Origin: Sedimentibacter sp. MB35-C1
GTDB lineage: Bacteria; Bacillota; Clostridia; Tissierellales; Sedimentibacteraceae
Length of the DNA stretch: 64,000 nucleotides
Reading direction: 5' to 3'
Assembly: GCF_030913635.1 (NCBI RefSeq)
Contig: NZ_CP133188.1
Coordinates: 3,224,001 to 3,288,000, forward strand
In this document: positions 15,784 to 25,025 of the stretch, piece by piece
Position numbering within the stretch: position 1 is the stretch's first letter
How the letters are laid out: the number at the start of each line of letters is the position of its first letter
Position numbers and translations under genes: made by a program
The notes under the pieces: generated by a model
What the model was told of the DNA's origin: nothing
Databases searched by the model: none
What the model saw: the letters and a program-made list of their open reading frames with translations, nothing else

Positions 15784-18090
15784 ATGGCGGTTATTAAAAA
15801 CTTACTACAGCAAATCACCGATCCGGTGCTCCGTGAGCGGCTTGCACAGGAAGTAAATCGGTTAAGTAAGAATAAAAAATTCGGCTTAGTTTTCGAGGAG
15901 CATGTTCCTGAATGCACTCCACTTTATAGCGTACCCATTAAACGAGGTTCATTTGTTGCCCGGAAAACAGGCAAAATGAATAATATATACATAGTAAAGG
16001 AAATAGATGGCGAAACTGCTACCTGCATGGATAAAATCACCCTTGAGATTGAAGCCATCCCACTTAGCGAAATCGTATCTGTGGCACAGTTTGGGGAACC
16101 TATTTTCCCCTCCCTTGAGCCTATCGATAAAGTACTTAATGCGGCAGATGACAACCTTTGGCATACGATTATTGAAGCTGACAACTACCACGCCCTTCAA
16201 CTTTTAGAATACCTTTATGAGGGAAAAGTGGATTGTATATATATTGACCCGCCCTATAACACTGGTGCAAGGGATTGGAAATATAATAATGACTATGTTG
16301 ATTCTGCAGATGCATGGAGACATAGCAAATGGCTATCAATGATGAAAAAACGGTTATTGATTGCAAAGCGTTTACTGTCAAAGGATGGTGTGCTAATCAC
16401 AACCATAGATGACAATGAATATGCCCATTTATGGGTTCTTCTTAATGATGTTTTCCCCGAATTAACGCACAACTGTGTTACCATCCAACATAACCCCGGC
16501 GGTACACAGGGTAAAAAGTTTTCAGTAACAAATGAATATGCTATTTATTCGTACTCAGCAGAAAGTGTAATTTATCGTAAACCGCACACTGGCGGTGATG
16601 TCTATAATCTACGTCGCTGGGGCAGCACATCGGGGCGTTATGAAGGAGCCACTTGCTTTTATCCAATTTTCATCGATGACAAATCGAATGTTATTGGGTT
16701 CGGAGACTTATTGGATGATGATTTGCACCCATCTAATCAGGTTGAACTTAATGATGACGGAACTTATTCCGTTTGGCCTATCGATAAAAATGGCACGGAG
16801 AAAAAATGGAGATATAGTAGAAGTACTGTAGAATCGGTTAAGGATCGTATGTTTATTGAGAAACGTGGCGAAAGGATTGAGGTTATATTACGAAGAGAAA
16901 GCGAGCCTCCAAAGACGGTATGGGTTGATGGACTTTTCAACGCTGAAGCCCATGGCACGGAAATATTGAAGACTATACTTGGTAGTGGCTTCACATTTCC
17001 ATTTCCGAAATCACTTTATGCCGTACAAGAGTCTTTGTTATTTGCTGTGCAAGGAAAAAAAGATGCATTGATTGTCGACTTCTTCGCAGGCAGCGGTACT
17101 ACACTCCATGCAGTTAATTTGCTTAATGCGGAGGATGACGGCAAGCGCCGCTGTATCCTTGTCACCAACAATGAGGTATCAGAGGCTGAAGTACGGGAAT
17201 TGAAAGCTGCTGGTCATCAGCCGGGTGACCCTGAATGGGAAAGCCGTGGCATATGCCGCTCGGTAACTTGGCCTCGTACGGAATATAGCATCCTTGGCAA
17301 ACGAGCTGATGGCACAATTTTAACAGGGGAATACTTTACTAATCTGACAACCGATAAAGAGACCAACCGCTCCTTTTATCAACTGGGATTCGTAGAAAAC
17401 CCTACGGGACTTGTGCTTGCTGCAAAAAAACAAATTGTTGCTCTTATGGGCAAGAATAAGCTGCCACAATCCCTCGTTAAAGCCGACAGCCGTTTTGTAG
17501 TATCGGAGAAATACACCGCTTCAATTCTTTTTGATCCAGAAGCAGCTGACGAATGGCTCGAAGCCCTTGAAGACCAAGAGCATATTACTGATTTCTATAT
17601 TGTTGCAAAAGAGAACCGTATTTTTAATGAAATAAAAACAAAAGTGGTTGAGTTACTCGGTACAATCACAATAGCTGAACCATTCAAGCGGCCAATGAGT
17701 GAAGGTTTTGCCGCCAATGTAGAATACTTTAAGCTTGGTTTCTTGGATAAGAACAGTGTTTCCCTTGGCCAGCAATTTCATGAAATACTGCCCCTTCTGT
17801 GGTTAAAGGCAGGAGCTGTCGGCGAGCGTCCAGAATTAGATGGCATAGAATTACCGGATATGCTGATTCTGCCGCAAAATTCCTTTGCAGTTTTGCTTGA
17901 TGAAGATTGTTATGGCAAGTTCTCTGAAGCCTTGCTTGATGTCGGTAAAATTGAAACAGTGTATTTTGTCACGAATTCTGAGGAGGCATTTAGGGAGATG
18001 TCTGATGGTATCGAGGCCACTTATACCTACCAGTTATATCGTGACTATATTGATAATTTTGTAATTGGGAGTAGGAGGAATAGTCTATGA
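15784..18090 (+). CDS. Type III-like DNA methyltransferase (Mod)
   Basis: The 768-residue product is a beta-class amino-methyltransferase. The catalytic motif IV DPPYNTG (residues 155-161) comes before the AdoMet-binding motif I DFFAGSGTT (432-440), with a 270-residue recognition region between them. About 320 residues follow motif I, longer than in simple methylases. It probably methylates adenine N6 (or cytosine N4) at a target chosen by the middle region. AAGGAG lies before the ATG. Its stop overlaps the ATG of the helicase gene by 4 bp, which makes the two a Mod/Res-type pair. Target sequence cannot be read from the sequence. Confidence 0.9.
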   Translation: MAVIKNLLQQITDPVLRERLAQEVNRLSKNKKFGLVFEEHVPECTPLYSVPIKRGSFVARKTGKMNNIYIVKEIDGETATCMDKITLEIEAIPLSEIVSVAQFGEPIFPSLEPIDKVLNAADDNLWHTIIEADNYHALQLLEYLYEGKVDCIYIDPPYNTGARDWKYNNDYVDSADAWRHSKWLSMMKKRLLIAKRLLSKDGVLITTIDDNEYAHLWVLLNDVFPELTHNCVTIQHNPGGTQGKKFSVTNEYAIYSYSAESVIYRKPHTGGDVYNLRRWGSTSGRYEGATCFYPIFIDDKSNVIGFGDLLDDDLHPSNQVELNDDGTYSVWPIDKNGTEKKWRYSRSTVESVKDRMFIEKRGERIEVILRRESEPPKTVWVDGLFNAEAHGTEILKTILGSGFTFPFPKSLYAVQESLLFAVQGKKDALIVDFFAGSGTTLHAVNLLNAEDDGKRRCILVTNNEVSEAEVRELKAAGHQPGDPEWESRGICRSVTWPRTEYSILGKRADGTILTGEYFTNLTTDKETNRSFYQLGFVENPTGLVLAAKKQIVALMGKNKLPQSLVKADSRFVVSEKYTASILFDPEAADEWLEALEDQEHITDFYIVAKENRIFNEIKTKVVELLGTITIAEPFKRPMSEGFAANVEYFKLGFLDKNSVSLGQQFHEILPLLWLKAGAVGERPELDGIELPDMLILPQNSFAVLLDEDCYGKFSEALLDVGKIETVYFVTNSEEAFREMSDGIEATYTYQLYRDYIDNFVIGSRRNSL

Positions 18091-20603
18091 GAGCAACCTT
18101 ATTTCCTTTTCAAGAAGTAGCACTTGCTGACTTACATGAGAAGATACAAAAAGCACATACCCTTTGGAGCGAAAAAGACCCGCAGGTTATTTCTTTTACC
18201 GCTCCCACGGGCGCAGGAAAGACAATTATTATGACCGCTCTGTTTGAGGATATTATTTTCGGTCATGCTTACGGTATAGCTGAGCCTGACTCTATTTTTG
18301 TCTGGCTTTCAGATATGCCTGAGCTAAATGAGCAAACACGCTTAAAAATCGAAAGCAAATCAGATAAATTCCGCGCAAGAGACATCCACATAATTGATTC
18401 CAACTATGACTCCGAATATTTTGCACCGGGCGGAATCTATTTTTTAAATACACAAAAACTTGGTACAGACAAGCTTCTCACCCAGAAGTCGGACCTGCGC
18501 CAATATACAATTTGGGAAACACTTGCAAATACAGCTAAGCGCCAACCAAAATCATTTTATATTGTTATAGACGAGGCACACCGAGGTACAGCTACACCGC
18601 AAGCGGAAAACAGAGCGCAATCCATTATGCAAAAATTTATTAAAGGCAGCAAAGAAGATGGAATGGCTATCATGCCACTTGTTATAGGTGTAACTGCAAC
18701 ACCACAGCGTTTTCAACGACTTGTAGCCGATACTACTTCTACTATCCAAAAAGTTGCTGTTCCCCCGGAGGATGTCCGAGAATCCGGCTTATTGAAAGAT
18801 AGAATTATAATACATTTCCCTGAAATTGCAATAAATGCAGATATGACAATGTTTAAAGAAGCTGTTGCTAATTGGAGAGATAAATGCGAACGTTGGGCTG
18901 CTTACTCTGACCATGAGGAAATTAAAAATCCTGTTCGCCCTATTCTTGTAGTTCAGGTGGAAGATGGTAATGAACGGTTGATCACCCACACAGATTTGGA
19001 GAATTGTATCACTGTTATTGAAAATTCTCTTGGACGCAAGCTCCGTGCCGGTGAGGCAATTCATACATTTGATAAATATGAAACCATCAAAGTAGGTGAT
19101 GTAGATATATACAAAGTGGATGCATCCCGAATTGAACATGACGAAAAGGCGATGGTCGTGTTCTTTAAGATGAACCTTTCCACCGGATGGGACTGCCCTC
19201 GTGCCGAGACAATGATGTCATTTAGGCACGCCAGTGATTATACTCATATTGCTCAGCTGCTGGGGCGGATGATCCGTACCCCTCTTGCCCGCCGTGTTGA
19301 ATCCGATGCTGAATTAAATAATGTCAGCCTTTACCTGCCATTCTTCGATGAGGAAACTGTCAAGATGGTGGAGCAAGCCCTGCGTGATGGTGAAGCATCT
19401 ATCCCTGCTGAAACAGGCTCACACAGGGAATTAATCACATTAAAAAGAAATCCTGCTTTTGCAGATGTGTTTAGCGATATGAATTTAATAACATATCGCA
19501 TAGATTCGGCAAGAAAGCAACCAGCTCTACGCAGGCTGATTGCCCTTGCTCGTGCCCTTACCCAAGATATGATTGCACCAGGGGCTCGCAAGACTATGTT
19601 AAAAAAATTGCTTGATGAATTTGAAAAAGAAATCACTGCTTTAAGAGAATCGGGCAAATTCGAGACCATATCCAAAGCAACTACAGTCTTTGGCCTCTAT
19701 TCCCTTACCATCGATTATGGCAGTGATGTTGCAAACAAAATTATGGAATCAAATGAAGTTATCTCACTTTCGGATTTTGATATGAATAATCTATTTGAGC
19801 GGGCGGGAAAAATCTTCGGCGAAGGCTTACACAAAGAGTATTGGATTCGTCATGCTACTCGTGAAGCCAAAGATGTAAAAACTGAAATGATTGTTCTGGC
19901 CAGTGACAGTGAAGCAATGGATAGGCTTGAAGCATTTGCCGGTAGGTTATTCAATGAGTTATATGATACCCATCAATCAGCCTTCCGCCACTTAAAGGAA
20001 GACCGCAAGGATACATATAGAAAACTTGCACAGTCCTCCACTATTCCAATCGCACTTGATTGGCAGCTGCCCCAGTCTATAGATTTTTCTATAGGAGAAG
20101 ATGCTATTGCCTTAGAAAATCATCTTTTTATCCCTTCCGAGGGCGGAGACTTCAAAGTTAGCTTGGGCGATTGGGAAAAGGGTGTTATTGAGGAAGAGAT
20201 GAAAGAATCAAAAGGTGCAGTAGCATGGCTTCGTAATCTTGATCGCAAAAAATGGTCCCTTGAAATTCCATACGAAGTAGGTGGTGTAACAACCCCCATG
20301 TTCCCAGACCTTATTGTTGTTCGTACTAATGCAAATGGATATGTTTTTGATATTCTGGAGCCCCATGATCCCAGCCGTAAGGATAACTATCCAAAGGCCG
20401 TTGGTCTTGCAAAGTTTGCCGAAAAACATGGTGAATATTTTGGCCGGATACAGCTTATTCGCAAAGCAAAAGGTGCGGACAAACGAGATCATTTCTACCG
20501 TTTAGACATGAGTAAGCTTAGCATTCGAAATAGAGTTCGTAGTGTAACATCCAATGCTGAACTTGATCGAATTTTTGATGAGGAAGCAATAACGGAAGAA
20601 TAA
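18087..20603 (+). CDS. Type III Res-like DEAD/DEAH helicase with a PD-(D/E)xK-like C-terminus
   Basis: The 838-residue product has Walker A APTGAGKT (39-46), DEAH box IDEAHRG (around 161-167), a motif III VTATPQR and a motif VI-like LLGRMIRTP, so it is an SF2 translocase. Near the end PD (740-741) is followed by DILEPH (755-760). This is a PD-(D/E)xK-like arrangement in which the usual Lys is His; related helicases carry DPH there, so this looks like a family trait. The gene overlaps the methyltransferase by 4 bp. It likely cuts or displaces DNA lacking the partner's methylation. Confidence 0.85.
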   Translation: MRATLFPFQEVALADLHEKIQKAHTLWSEKDPQVISFTAPTGAGKTIIMTALFEDIIFGHAYGIAEPDSIFVWLSDMPELNEQTRLKIESKSDKFRARDIHIIDSNYDSEYFAPGGIYFLNTQKLGTDKLLTQKSDLRQYTIWETLANTAKRQPKSFYIVIDEAHRGTATPQAENRAQSIMQKFIKGSKEDGMAIMPLVIGVTATPQRFQRLVADTTSTIQKVAVPPEDVRESGLLKDRIIIHFPEIAINADMTMFKEAVANWRDKCERWAAYSDHEEIKNPVRPILVVQVEDGNERLITHTDLENCITVIENSLGRKLRAGEAIHTFDKYETIKVGDVDIYKVDASRIEHDEKAMVVFFKMNLSTGWDCPRAETMMSFRHASDYTHIAQLLGRMIRTPLARRVESDAELNNVSLYLPFFDEETVKMVEQALRDGEASIPAETGSHRELITLKRNPAFADVFSDMNLITYRIDSARKQPALRRLIALARALTQDMIAPGARKTMLKKLLDEFEKEITALRESGKFETISKATTVFGLYSLTIDYGSDVANKIMESNEVISLSDFDMNNLFERAGKIFGEGLHKEYWIRHATREAKDVKTEMIVLASDSEAMDRLEAFAGRLFNELYDTHQSAFRHLKEDRKDTYRKLAQSSTIPIALDWQLPQSIDFSIGEDAIALENHLFIPSEGGDFKVSLGDWEKGVIEEEMKESKGAVAWLRNLDRKKWSLEIPYEVGGVTTPMFPDLIVVRTNANGYVFDILEPHDPSRKDNYPKAVGLAKFAEKHGEYFGRIQLIRKAKGADKRDHFYRLDMSKLSIRNRVRSVTSNAELDRIFDEEAITEE

Positions 20604-20635
20604 TATTTCAGATATTATTAACAGGAGGAGAAATA

Positions 20636-22405
20636 ATGGCATTTCAAACTGCACTTACAATAAAAGAAGCTATTGCCAGCATTCATAGTAAAAAGTATTT
20701 GTTACCTTCTATCCAAAGAGAATTTGTATGGGATGTAGACCAGATTACCCAATTATTTGATAGCCTTATGCTTGGCTATCCCATAGGCTCATTCCTGTTT
20801 TGGGAAGTCGGCAAACAAAATGGCAATGAATTTGTTTTTTATGAATTTCTCAGGAATTATCATGAAAGGGATTGCCGTCACAACACCAAAGCAAGTATTA
20901 CCGGTAGTGAATCTATCACAGCTATTTTAGATGGGCAACAGCGGCTAACATCTCTCTATGTTGGGCTGATGGGAACATACGCTTATAAGAAACCATATTT
21001 CCGTTATGATAATCCCAAGGCCTACCCAGTTAGAAAGTTGTATTTGAATTTACTTAGCAAGTCTGAAGATGATGACTGGTTTTATGATTTTTCATTTTTA
21101 ACTAATGATGAATGCTCCAATGATGAAGATCACTATTGGTTTGCTGTGGGCGATATACTTAAATTCAACGAATTAACCGATGTGGTTATTTACTTGCAGC
21201 AAAAGGTTGTTCCATATTTGCTAAAATCAGCACAGGATTCAGGTAAAGAATATGACACAGAAAAGGGTACCTTTGCAACGGATACATTGAGTAAATTATG
21301 GAAAGCCGTTCATAGTGACGGTACGATTAGCTATTATCTTGAAAAAAGCAACGAGCTTGATAAGGTACTCAATATTTTCATACGGGTAAATAGCGGAGGA
21401 ACACAGCTTAGTTATTCTGATTTACTGCTGTCTATTGCGTCAGCACAATGGGACCAGCTGGATGCCCGGGAAGAAATCCATCAGGCGGTTGATGACTTGA
21501 ATCGCATCGGACGAGGATTTAATGTCAATAAAGATTTTATCCTTAAAGCCTGCTTAGTACTCTGCGATTTTCCGGATATCGCTTTTAAGATTGATAATTT
21601 TAATCATACCAATATGATGAAAATTCAGCATGAGTGGGAAAACATCATAACAGCCCTCAGGGAGGCAGTCACTTTAGTTGCCCGCTTGGGCTTCAATAGA
21701 GATAATATAACATCCAATAATTTATTTATCCCTATAGCCTATTACATAAAACATATGGGATTACCCACAAATTTTGCTGCATCCCCTAAAAATGCGGAGA
21801 ATGTACGGAAAATTAAGAAATGGTTTGTCAGTGCCATGTTGAAGCGTGTCTTTAGCTCCCAGCCTGATGGTGTCCTTCGCCCTATTCGGGAAATTATTCA
21901 AAAAAATAACAAAGCTGACTTTCCTTTTGAGAAAATTGTTGACAGATTTAAGGGTACAAACAGAACCCATGAGTTTACGGATGCAGATATTGAAAACCTG
22001 CTGTTCCAAAAATTTGGACAAGGGGATACTTTGGTTGTAATGTCCATTCTCTACCCTTGGGCAGACATGAACAATTCGTTCCATGTTGATCATATATTCC
22101 CCAAAGCAGAATTTACGGAAAGGAAATTACGCCGAAGAGGAATTGTTGATATAACCGATTTTATTAGCAATTTTAACTATATTGGTAATCTTCAACTTCT
22201 CGAAGGACTTGATAACACTTCTAAAAAGGATAAGGATTATAAAGAGTGGTTTGAAACAAATTTACCCACAGCAGAAGCCAAACGAGAGTACTGTAAAAGG
22301 CATTTAATTCCTTCTGACATTGATTTTTCATTTACAAACTTCCCGGAATTTTTTGAAGCTCGAGAAGCTCTGATTATTGAAAAGCTAAAAAAAGAATTGC
22401 AATAA
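20636..22405 (+). CDS. DUF262-HNH (GmrSD/DUF1524-like) nuclease
   Basis: The 589-residue product has the DUF262 hallmark DGQQRLTSL (from residue 99), part of a ParB-like nucleotide-binding fold. An HNH-type end has HVDHIFPK (483-490) followed by NFNYIGNLQLLEGLDN. GmrSD-like proteins of this layout hydrolyse NTPs and cut modified DNA as single-protein Type IV restriction enzymes, and others take part in phage defence. GGAGGAG precedes the ATG, 32 bp after the helicase stop. It adds a second nuclease activity to the Mod/Res pair, with a specificity that is not readable here. Confidence 0.85.
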   Translation: MAFQTALTIKEAIASIHSKKYLLPSIQREFVWDVDQITQLFDSLMLGYPIGSFLFWEVGKQNGNEFVFYEFLRNYHERDCRHNTKASITGSESITAILDGQQRLTSLYVGLMGTYAYKKPYFRYDNPKAYPVRKLYLNLLSKSEDDDWFYDFSFLTNDECSNDEDHYWFAVGDILKFNELTDVVIYLQQKVVPYLLKSAQDSGKEYDTEKGTFATDTLSKLWKAVHSDGTISYYLEKSNELDKVLNIFIRVNSGGTQLSYSDLLLSIASAQWDQLDAREEIHQAVDDLNRIGRGFNVNKDFILKACLVLCDFPDIAFKIDNFNHTNMMKIQHEWENIITALREAVTLVARLGFNRDNITSNNLFIPIAYYIKHMGLPTNFAASPKNAENVRKIKKWFVSAMLKRVFSSQPDGVLRPIREIIQKNNKADFPFEKIVDRFKGTNRTHEFTDADIENLLFQKFGQGDTLVVMSILYPWADMNNSFHVDHIFPKAEFTERKLRRRGIVDITDFISNFNYIGNLQLLEGLDNTSKKDKDYKEWFETNLPTAEAKREYCKRHLIPSDIDFSFTNFPEFFEAREALIIEKLKKELQ

Positions 22406-22422
22406 CTGCGAGGTGAATACCA

Positions 22423-23445
22423 ATGCCTTTTACAATCGTCCGGCAGGACATCACAAAGATAAAAACCGATGCAATCGTTAATGCCGCAAATACGGAACTT
22501 AAAATGGGCGGCGGTGTTTGCGGAGCTATATTTAAAGCGGCTGGGAAAAACGAACTACAAGAAGCATGCAATGAGCTTTCACCTATAAAAACAGGTGAAG
22601 CTGTAATTACACCGGGCTTTGCCTTACCGGCAAGCTACATTATTCATGTTGCAGGACCGGTCTATGATCCTTCAAGCCCCAAGGTAAGCGAGAAACTTCT
22701 TCGCTCAGCTTATCTAAACTCTCTTAATCTTGCCAAAGACTATAAGTGCAAAAGCATCGCTTTTCCCCTTATTTCAAGCGGCATTTATGGATATCCGAAG
22801 AGTGAAGCGCTCAAGGTAGCGACTATTGCAATCAAGGATTTTCTTGGCAATCATGACATGGATATCTATCTGGCCGTATTCGATAAAGACTCATTTATGG
22901 TTAGCGAGAAGCTACTGGGAGAAGTTGCAAGCTATATTGATGACAACTATATTGAAAAGCATAAACTATCACGGCGAGAGCTGCTTGATATTGAGCGAAG
23001 AGCCTTATCTGATGTTGACCATATAGAATATGGCTCACCAATGCCGCAAATTTCAGAGGAGGTACTTAAGGCCCCAGCAGGCATTGATGACTTAATAGAT
23101 AATCTCGATGAGCCCTTTTCGACAACTCTCCTACGCTTAATTGATGCCAAGGACAAAACTGATGTGGAGGTTTATAAGCGTGCCAACCTTGATAGGAAGC
23201 TGTTTTCAAAAATAAGAACCGGTAAAGGCTACATGCCCAGCAAACGAACAGCCATTGCCCTGGCCGTTGCCTTAGAGCTTAACCTTGATGAAACAGACGA
23301 TCTCCTGGAACGGGCCGGTTATGCCTTATCTCGCAGTCAAAAATTTGATGTGATTATAGAATATTTTATCATCAACGGCAAATATGATATTTTTGAAATT
23401 AACGAGGTATTGTTCAAATATGACCAGCCCTTGTTAGGGGGATAA
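22423..23445 (+). CDS. Macro-domain protein fused to a Cro/CI-type HTH
   Basis: The 340-residue product has an N-terminal macro domain (residues 1-170). Its ADP-ribose-binding signature appears as AIVNAANTELKMGGGVCGAI near the start and LISSGIYGYP around residue 115. After a linker it has an XRE-type HTH around residues 225-320 (DVEVYKRANLDRKLFSKIRTGK). Macro domains bind or hydrolyse ADP-ribose on proteins or nucleic acids. The HTH suggests it binds DNA or other HTH proteins. GAGGTG lies before the ATG. The gene sits 17 bp after the DUF262 gene and 4 bp before the GIY-YIG-like gene, in the same operon. Confidence 0.85.
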   Translation: MPFTIVRQDITKIKTDAIVNAANTELKMGGGVCGAIFKAAGKNELQEACNELSPIKTGEAVITPGFALPASYIIHVAGPVYDPSSPKVSEKLLRSAYLNSLNLAKDYKCKSIAFPLISSGIYGYPKSEALKVATIAIKDFLGNHDMDIYLAVFDKDSFMVSEKLLGEVASYIDDNYIEKHKLSRRELLDIERRALSDVDHIEYGSPMPQISEEVLKAPAGIDDLIDNLDEPFSTTLLRLIDAKDKTDVEVYKRANLDRKLFSKIRTGKGYMPSKRTAIALAVALELNLDETDDLLERAGYALSRSQKFDVIIEYFIINGKYDIFEINEVLFKYDQPLLGG

Positions 23446-23449
23446 GCAA

Positions 23450-23905
23450 ATGAATTATGCAAATGAAATAGATTCTTTAATTCAGGGAGTTTCCTTAGCA
23501 ATTGGCAAGCCGATTCCCAGAGAAAAATATGAAATACTTGATAGGGGTTTGCCTCATACACAACCTACACGGTTGCCTTTCGGAAAAATGGCAGTATATA
23601 TGTTTTTGTTTAATAGCGATTTTTTAAAGATCGGAAAGGCTAACCATCGTAGCAATGCGAGATTCTGCAGTCATCATTATAGCCTTAGCGCACCATCAAC
23701 ACTTGCAAAATCTTTGCTTGCAGATGATAAGATGATTAGTTTTAATATAACTCCTTCCAATGTGAAGGGTTGGATTAAAACTAACTGCCGAAGAATTGAC
23801 ATTATTATTGATGCGGACTTGGGAGTTTTTGCTCTTGATTTAATCGAAGGAATTATGCACTATAAATACGAACCCAGGTATGAAGGGTTTGCCTCACAAA
23901 GATAA
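23450..23905 (+). CDS. GIY-YIG-like protein
   Basis: The 151-residue product has the pattern KMAVYMFLFNSDFLKIGKA, a following Arg and a late Glu (LIEGIMHYKYEPRYEGF). This is the look of a GIY-YIG-type nuclease fold in which the first motif is degenerate (V-Y-M-F and K-I-G). Similar proteins occur beside defence and regulatory genes in many Firmicutes. Catalytic competence is uncertain because the first Tyr/Ile-Gly pair is not perfect. GGGGGATA lies before the ATG and the gap to the macro gene is 4 bp, so translation is probably coupled. Confidence 0.6.
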   Translation: MNYANEIDSLIQGVSLAIGKPIPREKYEILDRGLPHTQPTRLPFGKMAVYMFLFNSDFLKIGKANHRSNARFCSHHYSLSAPSTLAKSLLADDKMISFNITPSNVKGWIKTNCRRIDIIIDADLGVFALDLIEGIMHYKYEPRYEGFASQR

Positions 23906-23984
23906 TTGTCGCTTTTCAAACGACCTATGGTTCTGCTTTAAAGGTTATCCTTAAGTCACAATAAAACTTAAGGAGGACAATTCA

Positions 23985-24638
23985 ATGAAAAAAGGATTAA
24001 CAGAACTGGTATTTATACTGGACAAAAGTGGTTCCATGAGCGGACTTGAAAAGGATACAATCGGCGGATATAATTCAATGCTTGCCAAGCAAAAGAATGT
24101 ACAAGGTGATTGCCATATTACCACCGTGCTTTATGATAACAACTACGAGCTGCTTCATGATCGCATCGATATTAGAGCCGTTAGCCCCATCACCGAAAAA
24201 GAATACCAAGTCGGCGGCTCAACGGCACTACTTGATGCAATAGGCAGTACAATTCATAAAATTAGCAATGCCCAAAAACATACGGCTGAAGAATACCGTG
24301 CAGAAAAGGTAATGTTCGTTATTATCACAGACGGCGAAGAAAATTCCAGCCGTGAATATTCCGCTGAAAAAGTCAAATCACAGATTGAAAGACAAAAATC
24401 AAAATATAACTGGGAATTTATTTTTCTTGGAGCAAACATAGACGCAGTTCATACCGCCAGACAGTTTGGTATAGGCGAAGATCGGGCAATGGACTACATT
24501 GCAGATAGCGAAGGAACAGCCCTTAACTACTCTGTTATGAGTGATGTCGTCTCTGAATTTCGAGAAAAGACAACTATATCGGATAAGCACTTTGATGAAA
24601 TAAGAAAGGATGCAAAAAAGCGTGGTGGACAAAGATGA
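23985..24638 (+). CDS. VWA-domain (MIDAS) protein
   Basis: The 217-residue product is a stand-alone von Willebrand A domain. The metal site DKSGSMS (D13, S15, S17), then GGSTALLDAI (Thr) and ITDGEENSS (Asp) complete the MIDAS. Cytoplasmic VWA proteins of this type often sit beside macro domains, kinases and phosphatases in tellurite/stress or defence loci and act as Mg-dependent protein-binding scaffolds. AAGGAGGA precedes the ATG after a 79-bp gap. Its stop overlaps a following 45-residue frame by 4 bp. Confidence 0.85.
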   Translation: MKKGLTELVFILDKSGSMSGLEKDTIGGYNSMLAKQKNVQGDCHITTVLYDNNYELLHDRIDIRAVSPITEKEYQVGGSTALLDAIGSTIHKISNAQKHTAEEYRAEKVMFVIITDGEENSSREYSAEKVKSQIERQKSKYNWEFIFLGANIDAVHTARQFGIGEDRAMDYIADSEGTALNYSVMSDVVSEFREKTTISDKHFDEIRKDAKKRGGQR

Positions 24639-24772
24639 AGCCTGATGAAATGCCATCTACAAATATTTCTAAGCTCTGGATCTCTAATAATCAAAAGGAT
24701 TGGTTGGATGCCGGTATCCTGCTAGAGCAGTGCAAAAGCAGAAGAATTAAATCAATTATTTCAAACAGATAA
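24635..24772 (+). CDS. Small ORF overlapping the VWA gene (45 residues), possibly a remnant
   Basis: The ATG at 24635 overlaps the VWA stop by 4 bp (ATGA). The frame ends in TAA at 24770-24772 and encodes a product with WISNNQKDWLDAGILLEQCK. The coupling suggests it is or was translated with the VWA gene. I do not recognise it; it may be the first part of a longer partner protein lost when the island was truncated at its right end. Confidence 0.4.
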   Translation: MKPDEMPSTNISKLWISNNQKDWLDAGILLEQCKSRRIKSIISNR

Positions 24773-24862
24773 ATAGACACCAAGAAAAATTGATAAAGTG
24801 CTTTGGGCTTATAGAGAATAAAATAAGCGTATATTTTCAAGCAATGTACTTTTATAAATAAT

Positions 24863-24908
24863 ATTACAGAGAAGTAATCTAAGATATACTTTGTTCTTTC
24901 TCTGTAAT
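24863..24908. repeat. Perfect 11-bp inverted repeat downstream of the island
   Basis: ATTACAGAGAA (24863-24873) and TTCTCTGTAAT (24898-24908) enclose 24 bases. It is not followed by a T run and sits between the island genes and the terminator. It could be a protein-binding site or an old element end. Confidence 0.5.
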
Positions 24909-24968
24909 AATATCTTTTAGAGTGAGAGGTTCTGGGCAGTTCACCATGAACCGAGGCTGGGTTCAGCT

Positions 24969-25010
24969 AAAGCACATAGTTACCCCTTGGCGGAAACTAT
25001 GTGCTTTTTT
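24969..25010 (+). terminator. Rho-independent terminator closing the plus-strand island
   Basis: AAAGCACATAGTT and AACTATGTGCTTT form a perfect 13-bp stem with a 13-base loop, followed by T6 on the plus strand. It lies about 200 bp after the last island ORF and 16 bp before the end of the minus-strand HTH gene. Confidence 0.9.
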
Positions 25011-25025
25011 CTTACAAATCTAATC

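Noticed and set aside
24863-24908. The 11-bp inverted repeat as insertion-sequence ends
   Set aside because: Only 24 bases lie between the arms and there is no transposase or target duplication.
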